This document shows, in pieces, positions 1 to 7,243 of a stretch of DNA of 9,362 bases (position 1 is its first letter; every line of letters starts with the position of its first letter). The notes below the pieces were generated by a model, which did no database searches, had not been told where the DNA came from, and saw only the letters and a list, made by a program, of their open reading frames with translations. This DNA is from Alphaproteobacteria bacterium (GTDB lineage: Bacteria > Pseudomonadota > Alphaproteobacteria > RS24), in contig JAKMCZ010000186.1 in NCBI GenBank assembly GCA_022428185.1, forward strand, positions 1 through 9,362, read 5' to 3'. Made by a program: the position numbers and the translations under genes.

Positions 1-1
1 G

Positions 2-973
2 GATATGAGCTTATCGGGACGCGTGCTTCTGGCACCCATGTCGGGGGTGACTGACTTTGCGTTTCGTAAAGCGGTGGCGAAAGTCAGCAATATTTCGGTC
101 GTTTCAGAAATGGTCGCCAGCGAAGAATTGATTAACGCGCGCGCCGATGTGTTGCTGCGAGCTGAGGGAGCGGGTCTGTCACCCTTTATCATGCAGCTTG
201 CCGGACGTGACCCTTATTTGATGGGCGAGGCGGCCAAGCTGGCTTGCGCGGCCGACGCCGATATTATCGATATCAATATGGGTTGCCCGTCGCGGCAGGT
301 GACGGGCGGTTTATCCGGCTCGGCCTTGATGCGTGATGAAGCATTGGCAGAAGCGATTATTGCCGCGACGGTCGGTGCAAGTTCAAAACCGGTTACGCTG
401 AAAATGCGTTTGGGTTGGGACCATGCCAGCCTCAACGCGCCGCTTTTGGCGATGCGCGCCGAGGCTCTGGGTGTGCAAATGATTACCGTGCATGGGCGCA
501 CGCGCTGTCAGTTTTATAAAGGTGAGGCCGATTGGGCGCTGGTGCGCGACACGGTTGAGGCAGTTGATATTCCGGTAATCGTCAATGGCGATATTTTCGA
601 TAGCGCGACCGCGAAGGCCGCTTTGGCGTCGTCGGGTGCCGACGGCGTTATGGTCGGTCGCGCGGCGATTGGGCGTCCGTGGTTACCCGGTCAGATAAAT
701 GCCTATCTGGAAAGCGGGGTTTGGCCGCAAGACCCGACCGCCGCGCAGCAGCAAATTATCTTTGCCGATTGGTATCAAGATTGCCTGTCGCTTTATGGCG
801 AAGGGTTGGGCGTGCGCGTGGCGCGCAAACATATTGCTGGCTTTATCGAAAGCCTGCTTGGCGCACAAACCGGTCGCGCGCATCGCGCCACAATTTGCCG
901 CCTCGATGACCCATTTGAAGTGCTGCGCGCCATGCGCGCCCTATACGAAACGTCTGAAAGCGAGGCTGCATAA
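2..973 (+). CDS. dusB: tRNA-dihydrouridine synthase, DusB/NifR3 family (5' end probably outside window)
   Basis: FMN-dependent enzyme that reduces specific uridines in the tRNA D-loop to dihydrouridine, using NADPH; E. coli DusB acts on U17. Counting from the first ATG at 5 (322 codons), it shows the N-terminal flavin-barrel motif LLAPMSGVTD (8-17), the catalytic cysteine C94 in NMGCPSRQVTGG, HGRTR (163-167), VNGDI (193-197) and the phosphate-binding GRAAIGRPW (219-227 region). A C-terminal helical tRNA-binding domain follows, with RVARKHIAGF. The ATG at 5 is doubtful as the true start. Homologues usually carry about ten more residues before this point (of the type IGDxxLxxRVxLAPM), and the codon just before the ATG, GAT, stays open and fits that pattern. 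No ribosome binding site can be seen in four bases. The stop overlaps the ntrB start (TAATG). This gene is the conventional first member of the alphaproteobacterial nifR3-ntrB-ntrC operon. Family assignment is very secure; the exact start is not. Confidence 0.95.
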   Translation, partial: DMSLSGRVLLAPMSGVTDFAFRKAVAKVSNISVVSEMVASEELINARADVLLRAEGAGLSPFIMQLAGRDPYLMGEAAKLACAADADIIDINMGCPSRQVTGGLSGSALMRDEALAEAIIAATVGASSKPVTLKMRLGWDHASLNAPLLAMRAEALGVQMITVHGRTRCQFYKGEADWALVRDTVEAVDIPVIVNGDIFDSATAKAALASSGADGVMVGRAAIGRPWLPGQINAYLESGVWPQDPTAAQQQIIFADWYQDCLSLYGEGLGVRVARKHIAGFIESLLGAQTGRAHRATICRLDDPFEVLRAMRALYETSESEAA

Positions 974-2115
974 TGTCTGAGGCAACTAGAGGCAATATCG
1001 CCCCAAGCGAAAAATTACTGCTTGATGCATTGCCCCAGCCCGTAATTTCTGTTGGTGAAAACCGCCATGTCGCCTATGCCAATTTCGCCGCGCAAGAATT
1101 CTTCGGCTCCAGTCTTAATCTTCTGCGTCGCCAGCATATTGTGAATGTGCTGCCCTTTGGCAGTCCGGTGGTCAGCCTGATTGAGCGTTGTCTCGATAAT
1201 AATCTAAGCTTTAATGAATATGGTATCGACCTCGGCGCACCGACACGGGCGCTCGGCGCGGGCAGTGGTCGCATGGTCGATTTACATGTGACACCGACCG
1301 AATTGGAGCCGGGCGTGCGCCAAGCATTGATTGTTTTGCAGCCGCGTTCGATTGCCCATCATATTGACCGACAGTTGACGCATCGTGGCGCGGCGCGTTC
1401 GGTCTCGGCCATGAGTGCAATGCTGGCGCATGAGATTAAAAATCCGCTTTCCGGCATTAAAGGCGCGGCGCAATTATTGGAAGGTGACGCCGGGCCAGAT
1501 GGGGTGGAATTGACTCGGCTGATTTGCAGCGAGACCGACCGCATTACCGGGCTGGTTGACCAGTTTGAGCAATTCACCGAAACCCATAGCGACATCGATA
1601 ATCCTGTAAATGTGCACGCGGTTTTGGAGAATGTGCGCCTGCTGGCGAGCAATGGTTTCGGCAAGCATGTGCGCTTTATCGAGGATTACGACCCGTCTTT
1701 GCCGCAGGTTAAAGGCAATAAGGATTTACTGACGCAAGTTTTTATCAATCTGGTGAAAAACGCCTCGGAAGCATCGAGCGGCAAAAAGGCCGAGATTAGA
1801 TTGACCTCTTCATTCCGTCCTGGCGTTCGTTTGTCTGTGCCGGGTCGCGCGCGACCGGTCAGTCTGCCGATGGAGTTTAGCGTTATCGATAACGGTAGCG
1901 GCGTGTCGGAAGATATTAAGACGCATTTGTTTGACCCGTTTGTCACCACGAAATCAAGCGGCACCGGTTTGGGTTTGGCTTTGGTCGCAAAAATTGTCGG
2001 CGATCATGGCGGCACGATTGAGTGCAATAGCGAGCCGGGTCGCACTGAGTTTTGCGTCCGATTGCCGATGATCGATGACAGCGTCGCTGAAACAGCAAGG
2101 GGAGATAGCAAATGA
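973..2115 (+). CDS. ntrB: nitrogen regulation sensor histidine kinase NtrB
   Basis: Cytosolic sensor kinase/phosphatase that phosphorylates or dephosphorylates NtrC in response to nitrogen status, normally under control of the PII protein GlnB. The 380-residue length is normal. There are no membrane segments. An N-terminal PAS-like sensor domain (about 15-125, starting LLLDALPQPVISV) precedes the H-box AHEIKNPLSGIKG with phospho-acceptor H153. The ATPase domain has the N-box NLVKNASEA (N263), G1 DNGSG (306-310), F-box DPFVTTK (321-327) and G2 GTGLGL (330-335). The block RPGVRLSVPG (282-291) before the G1 box is also found in other alphaproteobacterial NtrB proteins. The start is fixed by the TAATG overlap with dusB, and GAGG lies about seven bases upstream inside the dusB end. 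The gene overlaps ntrC by ATGA, implying coupled translation of the cognate pair. All catalytic motifs are intact, so I expect a functional kinase. Confidence 0.97.
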   Translation: MSEATRGNIAPSEKLLLDALPQPVISVGENRHVAYANFAAQEFFGSSLNLLRRQHIVNVLPFGSPVVSLIERCLDNNLSFNEYGIDLGAPTRALGAGSGRMVDLHVTPTELEPGVRQALIVLQPRSIAHHIDRQLTHRGAARSVSAMSAMLAHEIKNPLSGIKGAAQLLEGDAGPDGVELTRLICSETDRITGLVDQFEQFTETHSDIDNPVNVHAVLENVRLLASNGFGKHVRFIEDYDPSLPQVKGNKDLLTQVFINLVKNASEASSGKKAEIRLTSSFRPGVRLSVPGRARPVSLPMEFSVIDNGSGVSEDIKTHLFDPFVTTKSSGTGLGLALVAKIVGDHGGTIECNSEPGRTEFCVRLPMIDDSVAETARGDSK

Positions 2116-3554
2116 GTAAGGGAACGGTTCTTTTAGCCGACGATGACCGAGCCATTCGCACGGTTTTGACACAAGCGTTGGGTCGCGCCGGATTTGATGT
2201 GCGCGCCGGTGACACTGCCGCCTCGCTCTGGCAATGGGTCAGTAATGGCGAGGGCGATGTGGTGATTACCGATGTCATGATGCCTGACCAAAATGCCTTT
2301 GATGTTATTCCACGTATCAAAAAATTGCGTCCCGATTTGCCAATTATCGTTATCAGCGCAAAAAATACGCTGGGCACGGCCATTACGGCGGCAGAAAAAG
2401 GCGCGTTTGATTATCTTCCCAAGCCGTTCGATCTCGCTGAGTTGACCGATTTGGTGCAGCGCGCGGTTGATGCGCCCGGCGAGGCTGCGGCGCAGCCGAT
2501 TGAAGCGGGCGACGAAGATGGCTTGCCTTTGGTTGGTGGTTCTCCCGCCATGCAAGAAATTTATCGTTCAGTGGCGCGGCTCACACAAAATGATTTATCG
2601 GTGCTGATTACCGGCGAGAGCGGCACGGGTAAGGAGTTGGTTGCCAAAGCACTGCATGAGTTTGGCACGCGCAAACGCGGTCAGTTTGTGGCCTTGAACA
2701 TGGCGGCCATTCCGCGCGAACTGATTGAAAGCGAATTATTCGGCCATGAGAAAGGCGCGTTTACCGGTGCCAGCCAGCGCATGGACGGACGCTTTGCCCA
2801 AGCTGAGGGCGGCACATTATTTCTCGATGAAATTGGCGACATGCCGATGGAAACGCAAACCCGTTTGCTGCGCGTCTTGCAAGAGGGTGAATATACGACG
2901 ATTGGTGGTCGCCAACCGATTAAGACCGATGTGCGGGTTATCGCAGCGACGCACCAAGATTTGCGCCGCCTCATCAGGCAAGGCTTGTTTCGCGAAGATC
3001 TTTATTTTCGCCTCAATGTTGTGCCGTTGCGCCTGCCACCTTTGCGCGAGCGATTGGAAGATATTGAAGACTTGGTTCGCCACTTCATGGCGCGTGGCGC
3101 CGATGAGGGATTGTCGCTCAAAAGCTTTGACAGCGACGCGATAGGCGCACTTAAGGGGCATGGCTGGCCGGGCAATGTGCGCGAACTAGAAAACCTTGTC
3201 CGCCGCCTGTCAGCTTTGCACGTCGATGAGGTAATCGGTGCTGAAGCAGTGCGTCTTGAGTTGAGCGAAAACGATGTCGCTGCCTCACCGGCGCAAGCGG
3301 CAGGAAATAATCTGACCGAAAGCCTGTATTTCCATCTCAGCAATTATTTCAAAGGACACAATAATTCGCTGCCGCCTAATGGTCTGTATGAGCGCGTTAT
3401 GCGCGAGGTCGAAACGCCGTTGATTGAACTGTGCCTTGAAGCGACGCGCGGCAATCAAATTAAGGCGGCTGAATTATTAGGCGTTAACCGCAATACGCTC
3501 AGAAAGAAAATTCGCGACCTCAATATCGAAGTTGTGCGCAACGGTAAAAAATAA
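2112..3554 (+). CDS. ntrC: nitrogen regulation response regulator NtrC (sigma-54 activator)
   Basis: Transcription activator that, once phosphorylated by NtrB, oligomerises on enhancer sites and drives sigma-54 RNA polymerase at nitrogen-assimilation promoters. The 480 residues contain three domains. The receiver has acidic pocket D10-D12, phospho-acceptor D54 in TDVMMPD and K104 in YLPKPF. The AAA+ domain has Walker A GESGTGKE (168-175), the sigma-54 contact loop GAFTGA (215-220) and Walker B GGTLFLDEIGD (233-243). A C-terminal Fis-type helix-turn-helix lies near 448-470 (NQIKAAELLGVNRNTLRKK). The receiver, ATPase and DNA-binding signatures are all intact, so this is a full activator. It starts within the ntrB stop (ATGA), preceded by a strong AGGGGAG Shine-Dalgarno sequence. 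In many alphaproteobacteria ntrY and ntrX follow; here they do not. No sigma-54 -24/-12 element was seen in the intergenic gaps of this window. Confidence 0.98.
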   Translation: MSKGTVLLADDDRAIRTVLTQALGRAGFDVRAGDTAASLWQWVSNGEGDVVITDVMMPDQNAFDVIPRIKKLRPDLPIIVISAKNTLGTAITAAEKGAFDYLPKPFDLAELTDLVQRAVDAPGEAAAQPIEAGDEDGLPLVGGSPAMQEIYRSVARLTQNDLSVLITGESGTGKELVAKALHEFGTRKRGQFVALNMAAIPRELIESELFGHEKGAFTGASQRMDGRFAQAEGGTLFLDEIGDMPMETQTRLLRVLQEGEYTTIGGRQPIKTDVRVIAATHQDLRRLIRQGLFREDLYFRLNVVPLRLPPLRERLEDIEDLVRHFMARGADEGLSLKSFDSDAIGALKGHGWPGNVRELENLVRRLSALHVDEVIGAEAVRLELSENDVAASPAQAAGNNLTESLYFHLSNYFKGHNNSLPPNGLYERVMREVETPLIELCLEATRGNQIKAAELLGVNRNTLRKKIRDLNIEVVRNGKK

Positions 3555-3588
3555 AACGAGACTTGCCCACTCTTGGCGGGCTGCTAAA

Positions 3589-3608
3589 CTCCCAGTCACA
3601 TTTGGGAG
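3589..3608 (+). promoter_or_regulatory. hairpin overlapping the racemase Shine-Dalgarno
   Basis: CTCCCA (3589-3594) is the exact reverse complement of TGGGAG (3603-3608). With a G-T pair inside, this gives a seven-pair stem and a six-base loop. The right arm contains most of the Shine-Dalgarno sequence GGGAGGA (3604-3610), which lies seven bases before the racemase ATG at 3618. In RNA the fold would mask the ribosome binding site. It is not followed by a T tract, so it is not an intrinsic terminator for ntrC. The inverted repeat is directly visible; the regulatory role is inferred. It could be chance, since any strong SD pairs with a pyrimidine-rich stretch. Confidence 0.4.
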
Positions 3609-3617
3609 GATTTCATC

Positions 3618-4742
3618 ATGGGCAAAGGACCGTTAAGCGGCGTAAAAATAATTGAAATGGCAGGAATTGGGCCGGGGCCGTTTTGCGCCATGCTATTGTC
3701 GGATATGGGCGCGGATATTATACGCATTGACCGCAAGGGGGGTGCCGGCGGCTATCCGTCTGATACCAATAGCCGAGGCCGCAAGTCGATTGCGCTGGAT
3801 TTGAAAAAACCGGAAGCGATTGAAGCGGTATTGAAATTGGTCGAGCAAGCCGATGTCATTCAAGAAGGCTTTCGTCCCGGCGTGATGGAGCGGCTCGGAT
3901 TAGGGCCTGATATATGCTTGGCGCGTAATCCAAAAATTGTTTTTGGACGCATGACTGGCTGGGGTCAGTTTGGTTCACTGTCTCATTCTGCCGGACATGA
4001 CATTAATTACATTGCGCTGACCGGTGCGCTGGCTGCGATTGGTAAAGACAAGCCGGTGCCGCCACTCAATCTGGTTGGTGATTTCGGCGGTGGTGCGCTT
4101 TATCTGGCTATGGGAATTTGCGCGGCATTGGTTGAAGCCAATAAATCGGGCAAAGGCCAAGTGATTGACTGTGCCATGACCGACGGCGCGACCTCGCTTA
4201 TGGGCATGTTCTTTGGCATGAAAGCGGCCGGAATTTGGGAAAATAAACCGTTCGCCAACATGCTTGATGGCGCGGCGCATTTTTATGACACCTATGAAAC
4301 CAAAGACGGAAAATTTGTCTCCATTGGGTCGATAGAGTCGCAATTTTATGCGCTGCTGCGCGACAAAGCCGGCTTTGATGACAGCGCGTTTGACGCGCAG
4401 ATGGATAAATCGGCTTGGGCTGATTTGAAGGCCAAAGTAGCGGCCACTTTCAAAACCAAAACCCGCGATGAGTGGGATGAGATTATGCTCGGCACCGATA
4501 TTTGTTATGCGCCGGTGCTCGATATGGACGAAGCTTTTGAGCATCAGCACAATCGTGAGCGCGATACGATTACCGAAGCGTTTGGCATTAAACAGCCTAA
4601 TATTGCGCCGCGCTTTAGCGGCACACCGAGCGAAATTCAGGGACCGCCGCCGACGATTGGTGAACATAATGATACGGCATTTGCCGATTGGGGCATTGAT
4701 GGTGATGTGTTGGAAGGGCTGAAATCGGCTGACGCGATTTAG
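3618..4742 (+). CDS. alpha-methylacyl-CoA racemase (family III CoA-transferase fold)
   Basis: Predicted to interconvert the (2R) and (2S) forms of 2-methyl-branched acyl-CoAs, so that branched or sterol-side-chain fatty acids can enter beta-oxidation. The 374-residue protein has the CaiB/BaiF fold. It starts with PLSGVKIIEMAGIGPGPFCAMLLSDMGAD written here in part: PLSGVKIIEMAGIGPGP (5-21). It resembles Mycobacterium tuberculosis MCR closely, as recalled from memory. The racemase catalytic residues line up: H127 in AGHDINYI, D155 in NLVGDFGGG, and E240 in IESQFY, matching MCR H126, D156 and E241. Other family blocks are RPGVMERLGLGP (86-97), RMTGWGQ (111-117) and ANMLDGAAHFYDTYE (213-227). CoA-transferases of the same fold have an aspartate nucleophile in a different context, so racemase is favoured over transferase. 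The SD GGGAGGA sits seven bases before the ATG. The stop overlaps that of the convergent yejA-like gene. It lies 63 bases after ntrC, so it could be read through from the ntr operon or have its own promoter. Confidence 0.93.
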   Translation: MGKGPLSGVKIIEMAGIGPGPFCAMLLSDMGADIIRIDRKGGAGGYPSDTNSRGRKSIALDLKKPEAIEAVLKLVEQADVIQEGFRPGVMERLGLGPDICLARNPKIVFGRMTGWGQFGSLSHSAGHDINYIALTGALAAIGKDKPVPPLNLVGDFGGGALYLAMGICAALVEANKSGKGQVIDCAMTDGATSLMGMFFGMKAAGIWENKPFANMLDGAAHFYDTYETKDGKFVSIGSIESQFYALLRDKAGFDDSAFDAQMDKSAWADLKAKVAATFKTKTRDEWDEIMLGTDICYAPVLDMDEAFEHQHNRERDTITEAFGIKQPNIAPRFSGTPSEIQGPPPTIGEHNDTAFADWGIDGDVLEGLKSADAI

Positions 4743-6514
4743 TTGTCGTGGTTCAGCCACCAGCTATCGAGCCGCGCGCCATAGGCTGAATGGCGGCCCG
4801 GGTGCTCGACATAGTGCCAGCGTGCCACCCATTGCGCCGGATTGTGATATAGCGGAATGAAATAGCGTCCGCTCATCAAACCACGGTCCAGCGCGCGCGC
4901 CGCCGTGATGAAATCATCTTGTGTTTCAGCCCGTGTCAGCGCGGTGATGGCGGCGTCAATGCCGAAATCTTTGATGCCTGCATAATTGCGACTGCCCGAC
5001 GTGTCAGCAGCTTCGCTGCCCCAATAATAGGCCTGCTCATTGCCCGGTGATAGCGAGGCGAAATAATTATAGGCAATCAAATCAAAGTCGAAATTCTGTA
5101 ACCGTCTTTGATACTGGCTGGAGTCGATAAGACGCACTTTCAAATCAACGCCAATGCCTGCCAGCATACGCCGCCATGAGAGCGCCAAGCGTTCATCGCT
5201 GCGCCGCTGCACCAATATTTCCAACTCAACTTTCTGGCCTTGAGGGTTGATAAGGCTTTTGCCTTGTAATTGGTAACCGGCCTGTTCGAGCAGTTGCACG
5301 GCCTCTCGGCGTTTGTCGCGGTCGCGCCCCGTGCCGTCGCTTTCGGGCGGTTGATAGCCCATTTCAAGTTCGACTTGCGGTATCAGGCTGCGTGAAAGCA
5401 GTTCGGCCTCACCATGACTCATGGAATGTTCGGCGGCACTCAATTGTGTATTGCCAAAATAGCTGCCGGTGCGGCGATAAACATCGCCATATAAAATTTT
5501 GTTAATCCATTGAAAATCAAAAGTCAGGTCGAGCGCTTTGCGCAAGGCCGCATCAGCCAATAGGGCACGGCGCGTATTCATCACAAAAGCACGCAAACCT
5601 GACGGCGTTCCAAGCTTGATATCTTCTTTAATAACGCGCCCGTCCGTCGCGGCGGGGAAGTTGTAGCCGGTTGTCCAACGTTGTGGATTGCTCTCGAACC
5701 AAATATCAAGGTCACCCGCCTTAAAAGCTTCAAAGGCGGTCGCCTCATCTCGGTAATAGTCTTCAAGAATGGTCGCAAAATTATGCCGCCCGCTATTATG
5801 GGGCAGATTGGCAGCCCAATAATCGGCACGCTTTTCAAATTTCACCTGCGCACCCGGCGTAATCTCCACCACCTCATAAGGGCCGGATCCGACCGGCAAT
5901 TCCAGCGACGATGCCTGAATATCGCGCTCTTGGTAAATATGCTTCGGTAAAATCGGCATCAGACCGATAATCAGTGGCAATTCTCGGTCGGGCGGCTGCG
6001 GTTTGAATGTGAAGGTGACCGTGCGTTTATCGGGTGTGGTTAGTGTTTCAACCTGGTCGTAATAATAGCGATGATTAGGGCGTCCCTTATCGCGCAGCAA
6101 TTGCCAAGAGAAAGCAACATCGGCGGCGGTAATCGGCGTGCCATCGGCAAATTTGGCTTGTGGCCGAATGGTGAACGTAACTTGACTGCGATCGGGCGCG
6201 GCGATGACGCTGTCGGCCAATAATCCATAAAGCGCGAAAGGCTCGTCATAATGGCGGTCAAGCAGGCTTTCAAAAACACGCTCCCGAATGTTTTTGGCCG
6301 CATTGCCGCGAATGGAAAACGGGTTGAGGCTGTCGAAGCTGCCAATTTGCGCTTGTCTAAGGCTGCGCCCCTGCAAGGCATTGGAACTGGCGTAATTATA
6401 GGATTCAAAATCGCTCGATAATTGCGGCACACCATGCATGGCTATGGCATGGTTTTGAGCCATCGCTGAACCGGCGGTAAAGAATAAGGCGGAAATGATT
6501 GTCAAAAGTCGCAT
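4739..6514 (-). CDS. yejA: YejA-like periplasmic peptide-binding protein (SBP family 5)
   Basis: Predicted periplasmic substrate-binding protein of an oligopeptide ABC importer. E. coli YejABEF imports peptides and the antibiotic microcin C. The 591 residues are typical for this large SBP class. A signal peptide is visible: MRLLTIISALFFTAGSAMA, with likely cleavage after AMA near residue 19; there is no lipobox. Family 5 features include the N-terminal lobe (SFDSLNPFSIRG, 59-70), FADGTPITAADVAFSW (122-137), GSGPYEV (about 209-215), the YejA-like YWAANLPHNSGRHNF (about 233-247), and a C-terminal ALDRGLMSGRYFIPLYH. YejA similarity is from memory of the E. coli protein, especially YWAANLPxNxGRxNF and DFxWxNK. 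AAGGA stands six bases before the ATG, inside the end of the acyltransferase gene, with only three bases between the genes. No permease or ATPase genes (yejB/E/F type) are present here, so the partner must be elsewhere or the protein is used by another system. Its substrate is unknown. Confidence 0.92.
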   Translation of the reverse strand: MRLLTIISALFFTAGSAMAQNHAIAMHGVPQLSSDFESYNYASSNALQGRSLRQAQIGSFDSLNPFSIRGNAAKNIRERVFESLLDRHYDEPFALYGLLADSVIAAPDRSQVTFTIRPQAKFADGTPITAADVAFSWQLLRDKGRPNHRYYYDQVETLTTPDKRTVTFTFKPQPPDRELPLIIGLMPILPKHIYQERDIQASSLELPVGSGPYEVVEITPGAQVKFEKRADYWAANLPHNSGRHNFATILEDYYRDEATAFEAFKAGDLDIWFESNPQRWTTGYNFPAATDGRVIKEDIKLGTPSGLRAFVMNTRRALLADAALRKALDLTFDFQWINKILYGDVYRRTGSYFGNTQLSAAEHSMSHGEAELLSRSLIPQVELEMGYQPPESDGTGRDRDKRREAVQLLEQAGYQLQGKSLINPQGQKVELEILVQRRSDERLALSWRRMLAGIGVDLKVRLIDSSQYQRRLQNFDFDLIAYNYFASLSPGNEQAYYWGSEAADTSGSRNYAGIKDFGIDAAITALTRAETQDDFITAARALDRGLMSGRYFIPLYHNPAQWVARWHYVEHPGRHSAYGARLDSWWLNHDN

Positions 6515-6517
6515 GGT

Positions 6518-7243
6518 TTATCCTTTTTTCGACGGCCAGATAATCTGCCGAATCCAGCCGAGAAAACCATTACTTTTATGGTTTAAGTAGTGCAGGTAAC
6601 GCATTGTTTTATTGTATTCTTTTATATCAGAAAACATCGATTCACGCTTTTTAATATCGCGTCCTTTGTCAAGCTCACGAACCTTTTTGGCAGGGTTGCC
6701 TGCCGCAATCACATTGGCCGGAATGTCTTTTGTAACCACTGAGCCAGCACCAATAACACTATTCTCGCCAATTGTGACACCTTTGCAAACTTTCACGCCT
6801 TCGCCGAGCCAAACATTTTCGCCAATGGTCACGGGCGCATGTGGGCCGGGAGACGCCAAACGGTCATAAATTTCGTGCCAGTCAGCGTCAGAAATATAAA
6901 CCCGACTGGCAATCATCACATTATCGCCGATGGTTACATGGTCGGCGGAGACAATTTGCAGACCGGGGGTCAATAATGTGTGGCTGCCAATATCAATGCG
7001 CCCGCGACCGCCGGTCTCGTTTGGCCAAGTGCAAAGGCGCGACATTTGTCCGCGTGAGGTTTGAATATGAACATTGTCGCCGAGATAAATATCATCACCC
7101 CAAATCTCCAGCCTGTGTGGGCCGATAATTTCCAAACCGCTGCCGACCGCCGCGAATTGCGGTTTCACGCGCCAGCGCGTGTAAAGGCGGCGCGTGAAAT
7201 TGACCAATAGGCGCATGGAATAGGGTTTGTGGTCACGACGCAT
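6518..7243 (-). CDS. left-handed beta-helix (hexapeptide-repeat) acyltransferase
   Basis: Predicted O- or N-acyltransferase (usually acetyl-CoA dependent) of the hexapeptide-repeat superfamily, active as a trimer on sugars or other cell-surface molecules. With the start at 7243 it has 241 residues. Imperfect hexapeptide turns run from about 35 to 185: IWGDDIYLGDNVHI, RIDIGSHTLLTPG, VTIGDNVMIASRVYI, VTIGENVWLGEGVKV, VTIGENSVIGAGSVV. The closing element DIPANVIAAGNPAKKVREL (173-191) is characteristic. H123 in SDADWHEIYD is a candidate catalytic histidine. The C-terminal tail is basic and aromatic. An ATG at 7288 would give 256 residues, but those extra codons (rich in R and K) are the shadow of the neighbour's acidic tail. 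The purine run GAGGAAGACGAAGAAG just upstream supports 7243. An ATG at 7216 is also possible but has no SD. The gene overlaps the upstream reading frame by 11 bases. Acceptor substrate cannot be read from sequence. Confidence 0.87.
   Translation of the reverse strand: MRRDHKPYSMRLLVNFTRRLYTRWRVKPQFAAVGSGLEIIGPHRLEIWGDDIYLGDNVHIQTSRGQMSRLCTWPNETGGRGRIDIGSHTLLTPGLQIVSADHVTIGDNVMIASRVYISDADWHEIYDRLASPGPHAPVTIGENVWLGEGVKVCKGVTIGENSVIGAGSVVTKDIPANVIAAGNPAKKVRELDKGRDIKKRESMFSDIKEYNKTMRYLHYLNHKSNGFLGWIRQIIWPSKKG

Noticed and set aside
91..320. Unusual residues after the catalytic Cys in DusB (SRQV)
   Set aside because: These positions vary among Dus proteins; the cysteine, proline and following glycines are normal.
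3565..3581. GCCC...GGGC pairing after ntrC as an intrinsic terminator
   Set aside because: The stem is only four pairs with a nine-base loop, and no T tract follows.
3574..3590. Possible sigma-54 -24/-12 promoter before the racemase (TGGCGGG)
   Set aside because: A GG is present, but ten bases further the required GC is AA. The element is not credible although NtrC is adjacent.
3975..4760. 261-codon open frame on the minus strand
   Set aside because: It lies wholly antisense to the racemase, whose catalytic motifs are intact. Its product has no recognisable domain, and long antisense frames are expected opposite genes with this codon use.
4745..4760. GTGG/CCAC hairpin near the convergent stops as a bidirectional terminator
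   Set aside because: A four-base stem without T tracts is too weak.
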